The notes: a model not told the origin generated them from the sequence alone. Shown: positions 35,097 through 44,540, numbered from the stretch's first letter. The stretch is 64,000 bases of DNA from SKPS01 sp964469215 (GCA_964469215.1 CAYXYB010000012.1:1-64000); one strand, 5' to 3'. Numbers and translations are program-made.

Positions 35097-35305
35097 AAAT
35101 CTCATTAGGCAAACTTAAGCAGATATCAGATCGGCCGATTTTAAATAAATGACTTTGCTATTATCTTCAGTGGCAATAGCTGGAAATCCCGAACAATGAG
35201 CCGGCTTTCTCGTTTAGTGATAATGAGATGATAAAATCATGGATATTTGCAGATTCTGAGAATAATTATACATGGAAGAGTGACCGGTTATAAAAATTGT
35301 CAATT
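35097..35305 (+). repeat. 209-nt tail of the tandem unit, copy 1
   Basis: Repeated without visible change at 39271-39479. It lies between gene B and an arsC start codon and contains the small 3' gene remnant described separately. Confidence 0.85.
35180..35293 (+). pseudogene. possible 3' remnant of an unknown gene before arsC, copy 1
   Basis: A reading frame that starts right after a TAG and has no start codon encodes 37 residues ending SWIFADSENNYTWKSDRL-stop, 12 nt before the arsC' ATG. The sequence looks protein-like. It may be the end of the gene that preceded arsC in the donor genome. Confidence 0.35.
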
Positions 35306-35425
35306 ATGAAAATACTTATTCTTTGCACCGGAAATTCATGCCGCAGTCAGATGGCGGAGGGGTTTCTGAGGTCTTTTAACCCTGCTTTTGAGGTGTTTTC
35401 GGCAGGAACGAAACCTGCCGTTTAG
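35306..35425 (+). pseudogene. arsC 5' fragment, copy 2
   Basis: Same 39-codon fragment as at 29868, differing by two bases in its first 45 nt. At these positions (aaaatactt; gcagtcag) it matches the complete arsC instead of fragment 1. The fusion point cctgcc is the same. Confidence 0.85.
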
Positions 35426-35541
35426 GTGTGGATATTCCCCTTGCCAAATCGGGCAACAACCGGTTGAGAAACTCATTTCATTTTTCATTGACCCACCCCG
35501 GACAAAACCTGTTTGAAACGGGCAAAGGAGTTGGGAGATGA
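35415..35541 (+). pseudogene. 3' fragment of a paralogue of the 28175 gene, copy 2
   Basis: Identical by eye to 29977-30103. Confidence 0.85.
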
Positions 35542-35603
35542 TGGTGTTTTATTTAAACTTGATCTAAATATACATTAAATTATTATTTTCGACATATATG
35601 TAT

Positions 35604-35611
35604 TATCTTTG
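35604..35611 (+). promoter_or_regulatory. -7 box upstream of the G-tract ORF, copy 2
   Basis: TATCTTTG, 19 nt before the ATG at 35631; same setting as copy 1. Confidence 0.45.
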
Positions 35612-35630
35612 GGCATTAAATTTATAACTG

Positions 35631-35750
35631 ATGTTTACCATGCTCATCATGTTTGTTAAACACTTTTGTAACCTGATTCAAGCTAAAGTTCAGGAATTAG
35701 TTACATTAAGGAATGATTTCAAAGTGAGTCCGTTCGGGGGGGGGGTATGA
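35631..35750 (+). CDS. short ORF with a frame-deciding G10 tract, copy 2
   Basis: Same 39-codon ORF as at 30193, again with ten G (35736-35745) and the same extension if one G is lost. Here it is followed, without an IS, by about 250 nt of leader and then gene A, so it could be cotranscribed with A. Confidence 0.45.
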   Translation: MFTMLIMFVKHFCNLIQAKVQELVTLRNDFKVSPFGGGV

Positions 35751-36003
35751 TGCTGATATACAGAGCATTGTGTTCTTATATGATCTTATTATCCGGAAGA
35801 CGGAATGTGATTTTCTACATGGAGCAGTGATTTCTGTTCAATTCGTTTAAGTAAAGACCACGAAATCAATTTTTTTAACGGGAAAGAACAATTTTATTTT
35901 TTTTCTCTTCATCAGACTATTTCAATGCAAAGTGATTTAAGTCGATGAAGAGGTGCATGTTAACAATTATATAGAACATTTATAAAACATAATACTAAAA
36001 GTA

Positions 36004-37560
36004 ATGAAGAATATTGTAATATTGATTTGTATCGTAATAATGTGTCTGCATGGTAATAGTCAGGAAAGTGTTATCAGGTTATCACCTGAATTTGGCCAGG
36101 GTTATGTAGTGCTTGATGAATTGAACCATGATGTGAATTACTGGGAACTTCAAATTTTTTCAATGACATATGACTCAAATGGTGAAATTGTATATGAACT
36201 ATCTGAGATCATAGAACTTGTTGGGAAGAATTATACTCGAATCAGCAATGAGTATATTACTAATGAAGGATATTCACTGAGAGTAATAGGTCATTTAGGA
36301 AGTGGTAATTATATTCAGGAGGATATTGTAATTTCAAAAATCAAGGGAGATGTCTATGGAGGCATTCCATATGATCAATGCAAAACATGGATTTGCAATG
36401 GATTGACCTATGGATATGAAATACGGCAAATGGTTAGGACTAATGATCCTGATTATACTTATCTCAAAGTTGGTTTGGCTTTTTCCCTTGATAATCCAAT
36501 TTATCAGTATTTTGATGAATACAATTTCAATCAGATCTCAAATAACACTTATGTTAACTGGCCTGGAATGAATCCGATATCGTTCTTTGATTACTATAAT
36601 GTCACCTGGCAAGAATTTATTGGACGTAAATATCCTTGGATTATTAAGATAGCACATGATAACTGGAATCCGAAATATGATGGGCAAAATAATATCATTA
36701 CCTCCAATTGGATATATGGTGTTGCCAAAGGTTTGGGTCCTTGGAGCGGATCATATCAGAATGATTGTATCATGACAACTCCCGGATTAACATATGGTCC
36801 CTGTTATTACCCACCGGGGAATTCATCTATACAGAATTTAAATGAGGCTATTCTTATCATGAATACCTACACAACACCATCACTTTGTGGTTGGCCAGAT
36901 TATATTTGTAATGTTACTCCCAATGCAGCTCCACCGCCTTGGCTTGGGGGTTTGATAAAAAATCTGCCTCTTGACACAAACAAGCTCAAATCCATATTGT
37001 TTTATTGGGATCTTGTTAAACTTGCCGATAAGTCAATAAATGGAGAAAATACAGGTAACTGGTGGGAGAATTACCATTCAATTTCCCTTACCGACCTGGC
37101 AAATTCAGGGAATGAGATATTTAATGTAAAGATATCCGATGTAATAATTGATGGAATTCCTGACGAAATACCAATTTATCTACCGGAAGGTTTGTATTTA
37201 ATCGGGGTGTCTGACAATGAGGGTAATTATATTCCGATTATAAAAGAAGTTCCATATTCGGAATACGAGGGTTTGTCGCCATTGGCAAATGAATTAAGTG
37301 TAAATATTTATCCTGTACCACACACAGAAAACTGTTTTAATATGGCATTAAGTTCTGGTGCTGATGCAGAAATGGTAATACAGTACAAGCTATTCAACAA
37401 CCAATCACATCTGTTGCATGAATCTACTATAATTATTGGCCCTGAAGCATCAGAAACTTTATGGACATGTCCTGATGAAGGATTGACGACAGGAATTCTT
37501 TACCATACTTATATGTTTGAGGATGCATCATATAAGACTGTCTGTACGGTGAAAAACTAA
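36004..37560 (+). CDS. secreted protein A of the tandem unit, copy 2
   Basis: 518 residues, six fewer than copy 1. Signal peptide, domains and C-terminus as in copy 1. The difference lies in one patch: after NWPGMNPI copy 1 has WFFNYYAVNYQNILDAKSFP while copy 2 has SFFDYYNVTWQEFIGRKYP, and both rejoin at WIIKIAHDN. Silent changes continue to about 36870, then both copies are identical to the stop. The unbroken leader upstream suggests this copy is the better expressed one. Confidence 0.75.
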   Translation: MKNIVILICIVIMCLHGNSQESVIRLSPEFGQGYVVLDELNHDVNYWELQIFSMTYDSNGEIVYELSEIIELVGKNYTRISNEYITNEGYSLRVIGHLGSGNYIQEDIVISKIKGDVYGGIPYDQCKTWICNGLTYGYEIRQMVRTNDPDYTYLKVGLAFSLDNPIYQYFDEYNFNQISNNTYVNWPGMNPISFFDYYNVTWQEFIGRKYPWIIKIAHDNWNPKYDGQNNIITSNWIYGVAKGLGPWSGSYQNDCIMTTPGLTYGPCYYPPGNSSIQNLNEAILIMNTYTTPSLCGWPDYICNVTPNAAPPPWLGGLIKNLPLDTNKLKSILFYWDLVKLADKSINGENTGNWWENYHSISLTDLANSGNEIFNVKISDVIIDGIPDEIPIYLPEGLYLIGVSDNEGNYIPIIKEVPYSEYEGLSPLANELSVNIYPVPHTENCFNMALSSGADAEMVIQYKLFNNQSHLLHESTIIIGPEASETLWTCPDEGLTTGILYHTYMFEDASYKTVCTVKN

Positions 37561-37567
37561 ATATGAA

Positions 37568-37627
37568 AATCATCTCCGGAATTAAAGACAGATCTTTAAG
37601 GTGTTTTTTGTTATTCCGGAGATGATT
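37568..37627. terminator. perfect hairpin between genes A and B, copy 2
   Basis: The same 15-bp stem (37568-37582 and 37613-37627) as in copy 1. Two base changes relative to copy 1 lie in the loop and after the stem; the stem itself is unchanged. Confidence 0.5.
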
Positions 37628-37686
37628 AAGGCTGCAATACAGAAGTAATTCATAGTTTTGATAAATATTTATAATACCTGTGTTTT

Positions 37687-39270
37687 ATGAACAAGACATT
37701 ATTTTTGTTATTGTTTTTAGTTCTGTTGATAATAGATGGAAATGCCCAGACAACAATCACCAGGCAAAAGTCATATGGCGGATCACAGAATGATAATGTA
37801 CAGAAGATTATAAGGATAAATGACTCATATATTGTCGGAGGTTCATCTGATTCTGAAATCTCAGGTGACAAGACAGAGCCTTCACGGGGATTTGAAGATT
37901 TCTGGATACTGAACGTTGATACCGGATTAAACATAATCTGGCAAAGAACTTTAGGGGGAAGTAAATCTGATATTTTGAATGACCTAATCCTTACCCATGA
38001 CTCGTGCCTGTTGTTGCTAGGCACCTCAGCATCTGACAGTTCAGGCGAGAAAAGTCAAAATAACTATGGTGATTGTGACTACTGGCTTATTAAGATGTCG
38101 TTAACCGGCAGTATTCTTTGGCAGAAAATAATTGGGGGTGAAGGTTACGATGAGGCATCGGTTGTGTATGAACTGCCTGATGGTTCAATACTGATTGGAG
38201 GTTCTTCACAATCCGACAGTTCAGGGTTAAAAACACAAAACAGACGAGGAATAAGAGATTATTGGCTGTTGCGACTCGACATGCAAGGCAATATTCTCTG
38301 GAACAGAACATACGGGGGCAATGTTATTGATATGTTGCACAGTATAACAGTATTAAATGACTCCATGATAATAATTGCCGGTAGATCAAATTCTCCAACC
38401 TCTGGTGAAAAATCAGAAAGCAGCTATGGTGATTATGATATTTGGTTGATTTGTGTAAACCTTAATGGCAACATTATCTGGGACCGCACCTTGGGTGGTA
38501 ATCAATGGGATTGTCCTTCCGCTATGGTTGCAAAACAGCATTCTTTATATGTATTAGGCAGATCTGACTCAAATGTTTCCGGTTTAAAGAGTCAAAATTC
38601 CAGAGGTAATGAAGATTTCTGGATTATTAAACTTGATTATTCTGGTAACATCAAATGGGATAAAACAATTGGGGGTAGCGGTTGGGATGTTCCTTACTCT
38701 ATGGTGTATTGCGAAGATAATAATCTGACGATTTCAGGTGCTTCAGGATCGGTTATTTCAGGTGAAAAACTCAGTCCACTATATGGTGTTGTTGATTATT
38801 GGATTATAGCCCTGGATACAAACGGTAATATTTTTTGGCAAGAATCCATTGGAGGAACATTGCCTGATTATGGTAGGAACTTGGTTAAATTATCCAGTGG
38901 CGGATTTGTTGTTGCCGGGGATTCCTATTCAGGAATTTCAGGGGTAAAAACAACCATCAACCATGGGATGTCCGATTTCTGGCTTATAGAATTTGAAGTT
39001 GGAACGGGGATAAGCGAATATTATACCGGGAAACATATTGTTAAGGTCTATCCAAACCCTGCAGAGGATTTCTTAATAATTGAGACAGACTTTGATGCTA
39101 ATATCTCTGAATTATACATTCTTGATATCCATGGCAAAGAAGTCAAGTCATTGATTGTTAACCGGCCTTCAATAGAAGTGGATATTAGAGATCTCACAGC
39201 AGGAATATACATCCTTAAAACCAGGATCTCGGATGGCTACCTGGAGGTCAACAGGTTTGTGAAGAGATAG
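37687..39270 (+). CDS. T9SS-exported repeat protein B, copy 2
   Basis: 527 residues, the same length as copy 1. Signal peptide, the first repeat framework, repeats 2-3 and the last ~16 codons agree almost completely with copy 1, while repeats 4-7 and the middle of the sorting domain (IVKVYPNPAEDFLIIETDFDANISELYILDIHGKEVKSL) are diverged, with no length change. The seven W...GG repeat starts are all kept. Equal length with many substitutions suggests selection to keep the fold while the surface changes, or gene conversion of only some segments. Confidence 0.85.
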   Translation: MNKTLFLLLFLVLLIIDGNAQTTITRQKSYGGSQNDNVQKIIRINDSYIVGGSSDSEISGDKTEPSRGFEDFWILNVDTGLNIIWQRTLGGSKSDILNDLILTHDSCLLLLGTSASDSSGEKSQNNYGDCDYWLIKMSLTGSILWQKIIGGEGYDEASVVYELPDGSILIGGSSQSDSSGLKTQNRRGIRDYWLLRLDMQGNILWNRTYGGNVIDMLHSITVLNDSMIIIAGRSNSPTSGEKSESSYGDYDIWLICVNLNGNIIWDRTLGGNQWDCPSAMVAKQHSLYVLGRSDSNVSGLKSQNSRGNEDFWIIKLDYSGNIKWDKTIGGSGWDVPYSMVYCEDNNLTISGASGSVISGEKLSPLYGVVDYWIIALDTNGNIFWQESIGGTLPDYGRNLVKLSSGGFVVAGDSYSGISGVKTTINHGMSDFWLIEFEVGTGISEYYTGKHIVKVYPNPAEDFLIIETDFDANISELYILDIHGKEVKSLIVNRPSIEVDIRDLTAGIYILKTRISDGYLEVNRFVKR

Positions 39271-39479
39271 AAATCTCATTAGGCAAACTTAAGCAGATAT
39301 CAGATCGGCCGATTTTAAATAAATGACTTTGCTATTATCTTCAGTGGCAATAGCTGGAAATCCCGAACAATGAGCCGGCTTTCTCGTTTAGTGATAATGA
39401 GATGATAAAATCATGGATATTTGCAGATTCTGAGAATAATTATACATGGAAGAGTGACCGGTTATAAAAATTGTCAATT
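39271..39479 (+). repeat. 209-nt tail of the tandem unit, copy 2
   Basis: Same as 35097-35305, here leading into the complete arsC. It includes the 37-codon remnant at 39354-39467. Confidence 0.85.
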
Positions 39480-39896
39480 ATGAAAATACTTATTCTTTGC
39501 ACCGGAAATTCTTGCCGCAGTCAAATGGCGGAAGGGTTTCTGAAATCATTCAATCCCGGATTTGAAGTGTTATCTGCTGGAACAAAGCCTGCCTCAAAGG
39601 TGCATCCTCTAGCACAAATAGTTATGCTTGAGAAGGGAATAGATCTGGTGAGCCATTTTCCAAAATCGGTGGACGGGTTTCTTGGTCAGGAGTTCGACTA
39701 TGTGATTACCGTTTGCGGAGGTGCCAGAGAGAGTTGCCCGGTATTTACGGGTGCAGTAAAGCACCGCCTCCATATTGGATTTGATGACCCTGCGGAAGCA
39801 ACCGGTACGTTTGATCAGATAATTGCAGAATTCCGAAGGATCAGGGATCAGATTGAAAAGGAATTCAGAGAGTTTTCGGATATGATAAGCAGGTAA
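39480..39896 (+). CDS. arsC: thioredoxin-coupled arsenate reductase (low-molecular-weight phosphatase fold)
   Basis: 138 residues. It reduces arsenate to arsenite in the cytoplasm. The phosphatase loop is C7-TGNSC-R13 (CX5R), and the two redox cysteines of the thioredoxin-type ArsC are C79 and C86 in VCGGARESCP. HIGFDDPAEATG is the usual C-terminal motif with the general acid Asp. It lies directly after tandem unit 2, and its upstream DNA comes from that unit. No ars efflux gene or arsR is in the window. A related low-molecular-weight tyrosine phosphatase is unlikely because the two redox cysteines are present. Confidence 0.92.
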   Translation: MKILILCTGNSCRSQMAEGFLKSFNPGFEVLSAGTKPASKVHPLAQIVMLEKGIDLVSHFPKSVDGFLGQEFDYVITVCGGARESCPVFTGAVKHRLHIGFDDPAEATGTFDQIIAEFRRIRDQIEKEFREFSDMISR

Positions 39897-40023
39897 CTAA
39901 CAAAGAACCACTGACCTTACCCTCAAATTTTGCTATGTACAAAATGATTACTTTAGCAATGCGTTTGCAGGATAGTTTATTGTTGCAGAAATGGCTTCAG
40001 GGATTAAGTGTAAATATTTGTCA

Positions 40024-43000
40024 ATGAAGGTTTTGTTGATCCTGATCGTACTGATCACGTTTGACAGCAATAATCTTTTTGCACAATTTTACAACGGCTC
40101 CCAGCTCACTTTCGGAAAAAACAGGGTTCAGCATACCGTTGACCGGTTCTGGACACATTACCGTTATCCCAATTTTGACGCTTATTTTTATATGGGTGGA
40201 AGGGAGTATGCCCTGTATGCTTCCCGGTACGCTATGGATATAATGCCGCAGATGGAGAAAAAGCTGGATTACTCGCTTACTGAAAAGATCCAGTTCATCA
40301 TTTATAATAATCTTTCTGAACTAAAAGAGAGTAACATAGGCCTTCTGAGTGATGAATATTACAATATCGGAGGGATAACCTATATTGTCGGCACCAAGAT
40401 CTTCATTTACTTCGATGGCAGCTATATCAATTTCGAAAGGCAGATACGTGCCGGCCTGGCAAGGGTGATGATAAATGAAATTCTTTACGGATCAGAGATT
40501 ACCTCCCAGATCAAGAATTCCACCCTGATAAACTTCCCTGAATGGTATATCAACGGCCTAATTTCCTATATTGCCGATGACTGGTGTACTGAAACCGACA
40601 ATGCCGTCAGGGATGGTATCCTTTCTGGCAGGTATGGCAACTTCAACACTTTAACGGGGCAGGATGCGGTTTATGCCGGGCACAGTATCTGGAAATATGT
40701 TGCTGACAAATATGGCCGGAATTCCATTTCCAACATTTTATATATGACAAAGGTAAGCCGTCAGATACCCAACGGCTTTTTATTTGTGATAGGTGTTCCG
40801 TTTAAAACTCTCATCAATGAATGGATGACATATTTCAGGGATGATTTTTACCGTTACGACGACGACAGGCAGGCACCTGACGGGAAGCAGTTTCCGATTA
40901 AGCTGAGGAAGGACATGGCCTTGCAGGAGGTACGAATAAGCCCTGATGAGAGATATATTGCATATGTAACAAACCACTCAGGCAGGTACCGGGTGCTTCT
41001 TTACGACTCTGAAACGGGAAAGACCACAAGGTTGCTGAAGCGTGGCCAGAGGCTTGATGAGAAGGTTGACTTTTCATATCCGCTGATTGCGTGGCATCCG
41101 AGCAGCAAGCTCCTCACATTTCTTGTTGAAGAAAAAGCATACACATGGTTGTATTCTTATACCATTGATGAGGCTCTGCTTGAGAAAGAAAAGCTGGTTG
41201 AATTCCAGAAGGTTACCGGTTACTCTTTCAGCCCGGGAGGAGAACTGATTGTGTTCAGCGCAGTTCAGAGAGGACAATCAGACATATTCGTCTACTCCCG
41301 TTCTTCACGAACCTCAGAGAACATAACCCGTGACATTTACGATGATCATTTTCCGCAGTTCATTGACCAGGGCAGCAGAATAATTTTTTCATCAAACCGG
41401 CCGGAAGACACACTTCTGTTCGATAGAATAACTGCACGTATTGATACACATCTGGTGATTGACCGCCAGGAGTTCCTTGATATCTTTATTTATGATTACC
41501 GAAACCGTTCACAGGTGCTCAGAAGGGTTACAAACACACCTTTATATAACGAATCACACCCAATGGGTTATGATCGTGGTTTTGTCACTTATCTGTCGGA
41601 TGAGAATGGCATAAATAACAGGCACATAGCCCGTTTCGACAGCATCATTGCCTTCATCGACACAACAACACACTATAATTATTTTACAATCTCGTTTCCT
41701 GTAACCAATTATCGCAGGTCCGTAATGGAGCAGGATATCAACAGGCCCGGAGGCAGTTTGTCGACGGTTTTCTATGAAGACGGAACCTACAATCTGTTTC
41801 TGCAGCAATTACCTGAAGCATCCTCTCTGGAGTCTCTTTCGATGACCAACACCACTTACCGCATGCAGATGCATGCATTGAGCAGGGCAGCCTCAACAGG
41901 GCAGGGGGCATCACCGGCAAGGCAGGAGGCGCAGGATACCACAGCCAGGGATATAAAACGCCGCTTTGTGACTGTGCGGGCCAGCCAGGAACAACTGGTC
42001 GATTCATCAAGGATCGACTTCGACAACTATGTTTTTGGAAGAGCAAGAGCCGATACAGCAAAACCGCAGGATCGAACCGGCAGTTTTTTTATTCCAAAGG
42101 AGCGGGTGTATGAAGTAGCCTTTTCGATTGATCAGTTTGTAAGCCAGGTTGATATGGGATATATAAATTCAGCATATCAGCCCTTTTCAGGTGGGGGGCA
42201 ACCTATTTATATCAACCCGGGGATCAACGGTTTCTTCAGGATAGGTATCACCGATCTTCTCGAAGACTATCGCATAACCGGAGGGGTCAGGCTTTCGTTC
42301 AATCTTAATAACAACGAATATTTTCTGAGCTTCGAGAACCTGAAGAACCGCTGGGACAGGCAGATTATCCTTCACCGCAAGTCACTGGAGTCATATGGCA
42401 TTTACAGTATTATCAGAAGGCATACACATGAGGTTCATTATATGCTCAAGTACCCTTTCAGCAATGTTCTTGCTGTGAGAAATGCACTGATTCTAAGGCT
42501 CGACAATGACATCTTCATGGGAACGGATCAGAACAACCTGTTGGAGAAGGACATTTTCACACCATGGTTGTCGGGGAGGTCGGAGCTGATATTTGACAAC
42601 ACACGCGACAGGGGTATGAACACCCTGTTTGGCACCCGGTGGAAACTGTTTGGCGAGTATCACCAAAAGATCAACAATCTCGAACACCAGATGGTGGTTC
42701 TTGGTGGTGATTTCAGGCACTACACCCAGTTGCACAAGACCTTCATCTGGGCGAACCGCCTTGCTGCAAGCACCTCATTTGGGAACAACCGTTTGATATA
42801 TTACATGGGAGGTGTTGATAACTGGTTGCTGCCCAAGTTTAACACCTCGATAAACATCGATCAGGAAAAAAACTGGGCATATCAGACACTTGCTACCAAC
42901 ATGAGAGGTTTCCATCAGAATATCAGGAACGGCAACAGCTTTATGGTTCTGAACAGTGAGTTACGGATGCCGGTGTTCAGGTATTTCTTTGACCGGCCTC

Positions 43001-43293
43001 TGCGTAATAATTTTATAAACCATTTCCAGGTTATCGCTTTTGGTGATTTCGGAACCGCATGGACAGGGCCTGATCCATGGTCGGAAGAGAATGCCCTTTA
43101 CACTCAGATTATTGAGCAGGGCCCCATAAAGGTAACTGTTAAAAGACAGGTTAACCCTTTTGTAGGTGGGTTTGGATTTGGTTTCCGAACCTCTCTGTTT
43201 GGGTATTTTATCCGCGCCGATTGGGCATGGGGCATCGAAGATGCTACCGTATCCCCTTCGGTTTTTTATCTCTCCCTGGGACTTGATTTCTGA
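40024..43293 (+). CDS. large envelope protein with TolB/PD40 propeller and outer-membrane barrel end
   Basis: 1089 residues from the ATG at 40024 (signal peptide VLLILIVLITFDSNNLFAQ); an ATG 11 codons upstream is less likely. The N-terminal 250 residues look like a gluzincin-type peptidase fold that lacks HExxH (FYMGGREYALYASRYAMDIMPQ...; NFPEWYINGLISYIADDW). Then comes a PD40/WD40-like propeller (ISPDERYIAYVTNHSGRYRVLLYD; FSPGGELIVFSAVQRGQSDIFVY; IIFSSNRPEDTLLF), a linker, and a ~330-residue C-terminal region of amphipathic strands ending in a terminal F, as in BamA-like barrels (GGFGFGFRTSLFGYFIRADWAW ... LSLGLDF). The exact role is unknown. Confidence 0.8.
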   Translation: MKVLLILIVLITFDSNNLFAQFYNGSQLTFGKNRVQHTVDRFWTHYRYPNFDAYFYMGGREYALYASRYAMDIMPQMEKKLDYSLTEKIQFIIYNNLSELKESNIGLLSDEYYNIGGITYIVGTKIFIYFDGSYINFERQIRAGLARVMINEILYGSEITSQIKNSTLINFPEWYINGLISYIADDWCTETDNAVRDGILSGRYGNFNTLTGQDAVYAGHSIWKYVADKYGRNSISNILYMTKVSRQIPNGFLFVIGVPFKTLINEWMTYFRDDFYRYDDDRQAPDGKQFPIKLRKDMALQEVRISPDERYIAYVTNHSGRYRVLLYDSETGKTTRLLKRGQRLDEKVDFSYPLIAWHPSSKLLTFLVEEKAYTWLYSYTIDEALLEKEKLVEFQKVTGYSFSPGGELIVFSAVQRGQSDIFVYSRSSRTSENITRDIYDDHFPQFIDQGSRIIFSSNRPEDTLLFDRITARIDTHLVIDRQEFLDIFIYDYRNRSQVLRRVTNTPLYNESHPMGYDRGFVTYLSDENGINNRHIARFDSIIAFIDTTTHYNYFTISFPVTNYRRSVMEQDINRPGGSLSTVFYEDGTYNLFLQQLPEASSLESLSMTNTTYRMQMHALSRAASTGQGASPARQEAQDTTARDIKRRFVTVRASQEQLVDSSRIDFDNYVFGRARADTAKPQDRTGSFFIPKERVYEVAFSIDQFVSQVDMGYINSAYQPFSGGGQPIYINPGINGFFRIGITDLLEDYRITGGVRLSFNLNNNEYFLSFENLKNRWDRQIILHRKSLESYGIYSIIRRHTHEVHYMLKYPFSNVLAVRNALILRLDNDIFMGTDQNNLLEKDIFTPWLSGRSELIFDNTRDRGMNTLFGTRWKLFGEYHQKINNLEHQMVVLGGDFRHYTQLHKTFIWANRLAASTSFGNNRLIYYMGGVDNWLLPKFNTSINIDQEKNWAYQTLATNMRGFHQNIRNGNSFMVLNSELRMPVFRYFFDRPLRNNFINHFQVIAFGDFGTAWTGPDPWSEENALYTQIIEQGPIKVTVKRQVNPFVGGFGFGFRTSLFGYFIRADWAWGIEDATVSPSVFYLSLGLDF

Positions 43294-43318
43294 TCATCAA
43301 CAATACAAAACCTGCTTA

Positions 43319-44515
43319 ATGTCACAACAACTGCTTAGAATAAAGGAACTTGCAAGAATATATCATTCTGAAACGATAGCAATAAGGCGTCATTTGCATG
43401 CCAACCCCGAGTTGTCGGGTAAGGAGAAAGGTACTTCGGCCTTTGTAGCGAAAATATTGTCAAAGTTCAGCATATCATTTAAAGAAAATGTTGGTGGATA
43501 TGGTATCATGGCCGACATACAGGGTAGGAATTCCGGGCATGGGTGTGTTGCATTGCGGGCTGACATGGATGCACTTCCCATAAGTGAGGTTACGGATATA
43601 CCTTACAGGTCCAAAAATCCGGGTGTGATGCATGCCTGCGGGCACGATGCCCATACGGCAGCGTTGCTTGGCGCTGCGAGGATATTAAGCCAGATCACTG
43701 ATCAGTTTGAAGGAACTGTAAGGCTGATATTTCAGCCTTCAGAAGAGAAGTACCCCGGAGGTGCAAAACCCATGATAGAAGCGGGAGTGCTTGAGAATCC
43801 CATTCCTGATATGATTTTTGGTGCTCATGTAGCACCCGATCTGCCGGCAGGTAAGGTGGGAATGCGTCCCGGGCGGTTTATGGCATCAACAGATGAGGTA
43901 TTTATCACAGTAAAGGGCAGGGGAGGGCATGCTGCTACACCATTTTTAAACATAGATCCTGTGGTGATGGCAGCCCAGATACTTATTGCCCTTCAGCAGA
44001 TCACCAGCAGGCTTGCCCCTCCTTCCGTTCCAACAGTATTATCTTTCGGCCGGTTCATTGCTGACGGGCAAACAAACATTATCCCACACGAAGTGAAGAT
44101 GGCAGGAACCATCAGAACATTCGATGAGGAGTGGCGCAGAATGGTTCACAACCACATCAAAAATATTGCACAGAAAACAGCCGAAAGCCTCGGAGGTAAA
44201 TGCGATGTGTTTATTGACAACGGCTACCCTGTTTTGGTAAATGACAAAAAAGCCACTGCCATGGCACAAAACCTCGCCGTCGGATATCTTGGGGAGACGG
44301 ATGTGGTTTTGATTGAGCCAAGGATGACAGCAGAGGATTTTGCATACTTTTCCCAAAAAGTGCCAGCATGTTTTTACAGGGTAGGGATTCGTAACGAAGA
44401 GAAAGGAATAACCGCAAATCTTCATACGCCTGAATTTGAAATTGATGAGAAAAGCCTGGAGAGCGCTGCAGGCCTGATGGCATGGATTGCAGTTGGAGCT
44501 CTTCAAAATTTGTAG
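43319..44515 (+). CDS. M20-family amidohydrolase
   Basis: 398 residues from the ATG at 43319 (the longer frame overlaps the preceding gene). Metal-site motifs of the M20D/hippurate hydrolase group: MHACGHDAHTAALLGAA, FQPSEEKYPGGAKPMIEAG with the catalytic Glu pair, GRGGHAATP in the dimerisation domain, and the final EPRMTAEDFAYFSQ. It should remove an acyl group from N-acyl amino acids or a related amide in the cytoplasm. It lies 25 nt after the barrel-protein gene. Confidence 0.9.
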   Translation: MSQQLLRIKELARIYHSETIAIRRHLHANPELSGKEKGTSAFVAKILSKFSISFKENVGGYGIMADIQGRNSGHGCVALRADMDALPISEVTDIPYRSKNPGVMHACGHDAHTAALLGAARILSQITDQFEGTVRLIFQPSEEKYPGGAKPMIEAGVLENPIPDMIFGAHVAPDLPAGKVGMRPGRFMASTDEVFITVKGRGGHAATPFLNIDPVVMAAQILIALQQITSRLAPPSVPTVLSFGRFIADGQTNIIPHEVKMAGTIRTFDEEWRRMVHNHIKNIAQKTAESLGGKCDVFIDNGYPVLVNDKKATAMAQNLAVGYLGETDVVLIEPRMTAEDFAYFSQKVPACFYRVGIRNEEKGITANLHTPEFEIDEKSLESAAGLMAWIAVGALQNL

Positions 44516-44540
44516 GTTATAGGTTTTTTTTCTACTTTTG
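44509..44540 (+). promoter_or_regulatory. Bacteroidota promoter for kbl
   Basis: TTTG (44509-44512), 20 nt spacer and TACTTTTG (44533-44540) fit the Bacteroidota consensus, 55 nt before the kbl ATG. The -33 element overlaps the end of the M20 gene. Confidence 0.75.

Larger units (their letters stand above)
29868..35305. repeat. tandem unit, copy 1 (with IS insertion)
   Basis: This stretch runs from the first broken arsC start to just before the second. Without the IS and its extra target copy (1245 nt) it is 4193 nt; copy 2 is 4174 nt. The 19-nt difference is explained by 18 nt in gene A and one T near 30544. Content in order: arsC' fragment, secreted-protein 3' fragment, G10 ORF, gene A, gene B, 209-nt tail. 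Confidence 0.9.
35306..39479. repeat. tandem unit, copy 2
   Basis: 4174 nt with the same order of parts as copy 1 and without the IS. It joins copy 1 head to tail at an arsC start codon and ends directly before the complete arsC, so every junction lies at an arsC 5' end. Confidence 0.9.

Noticed and set aside
29868..39896. A complete arsenic resistance operon
   Set aside because: Only arsC is recognisable; no arsR, arsenite permease or ACR3 is present in the window.
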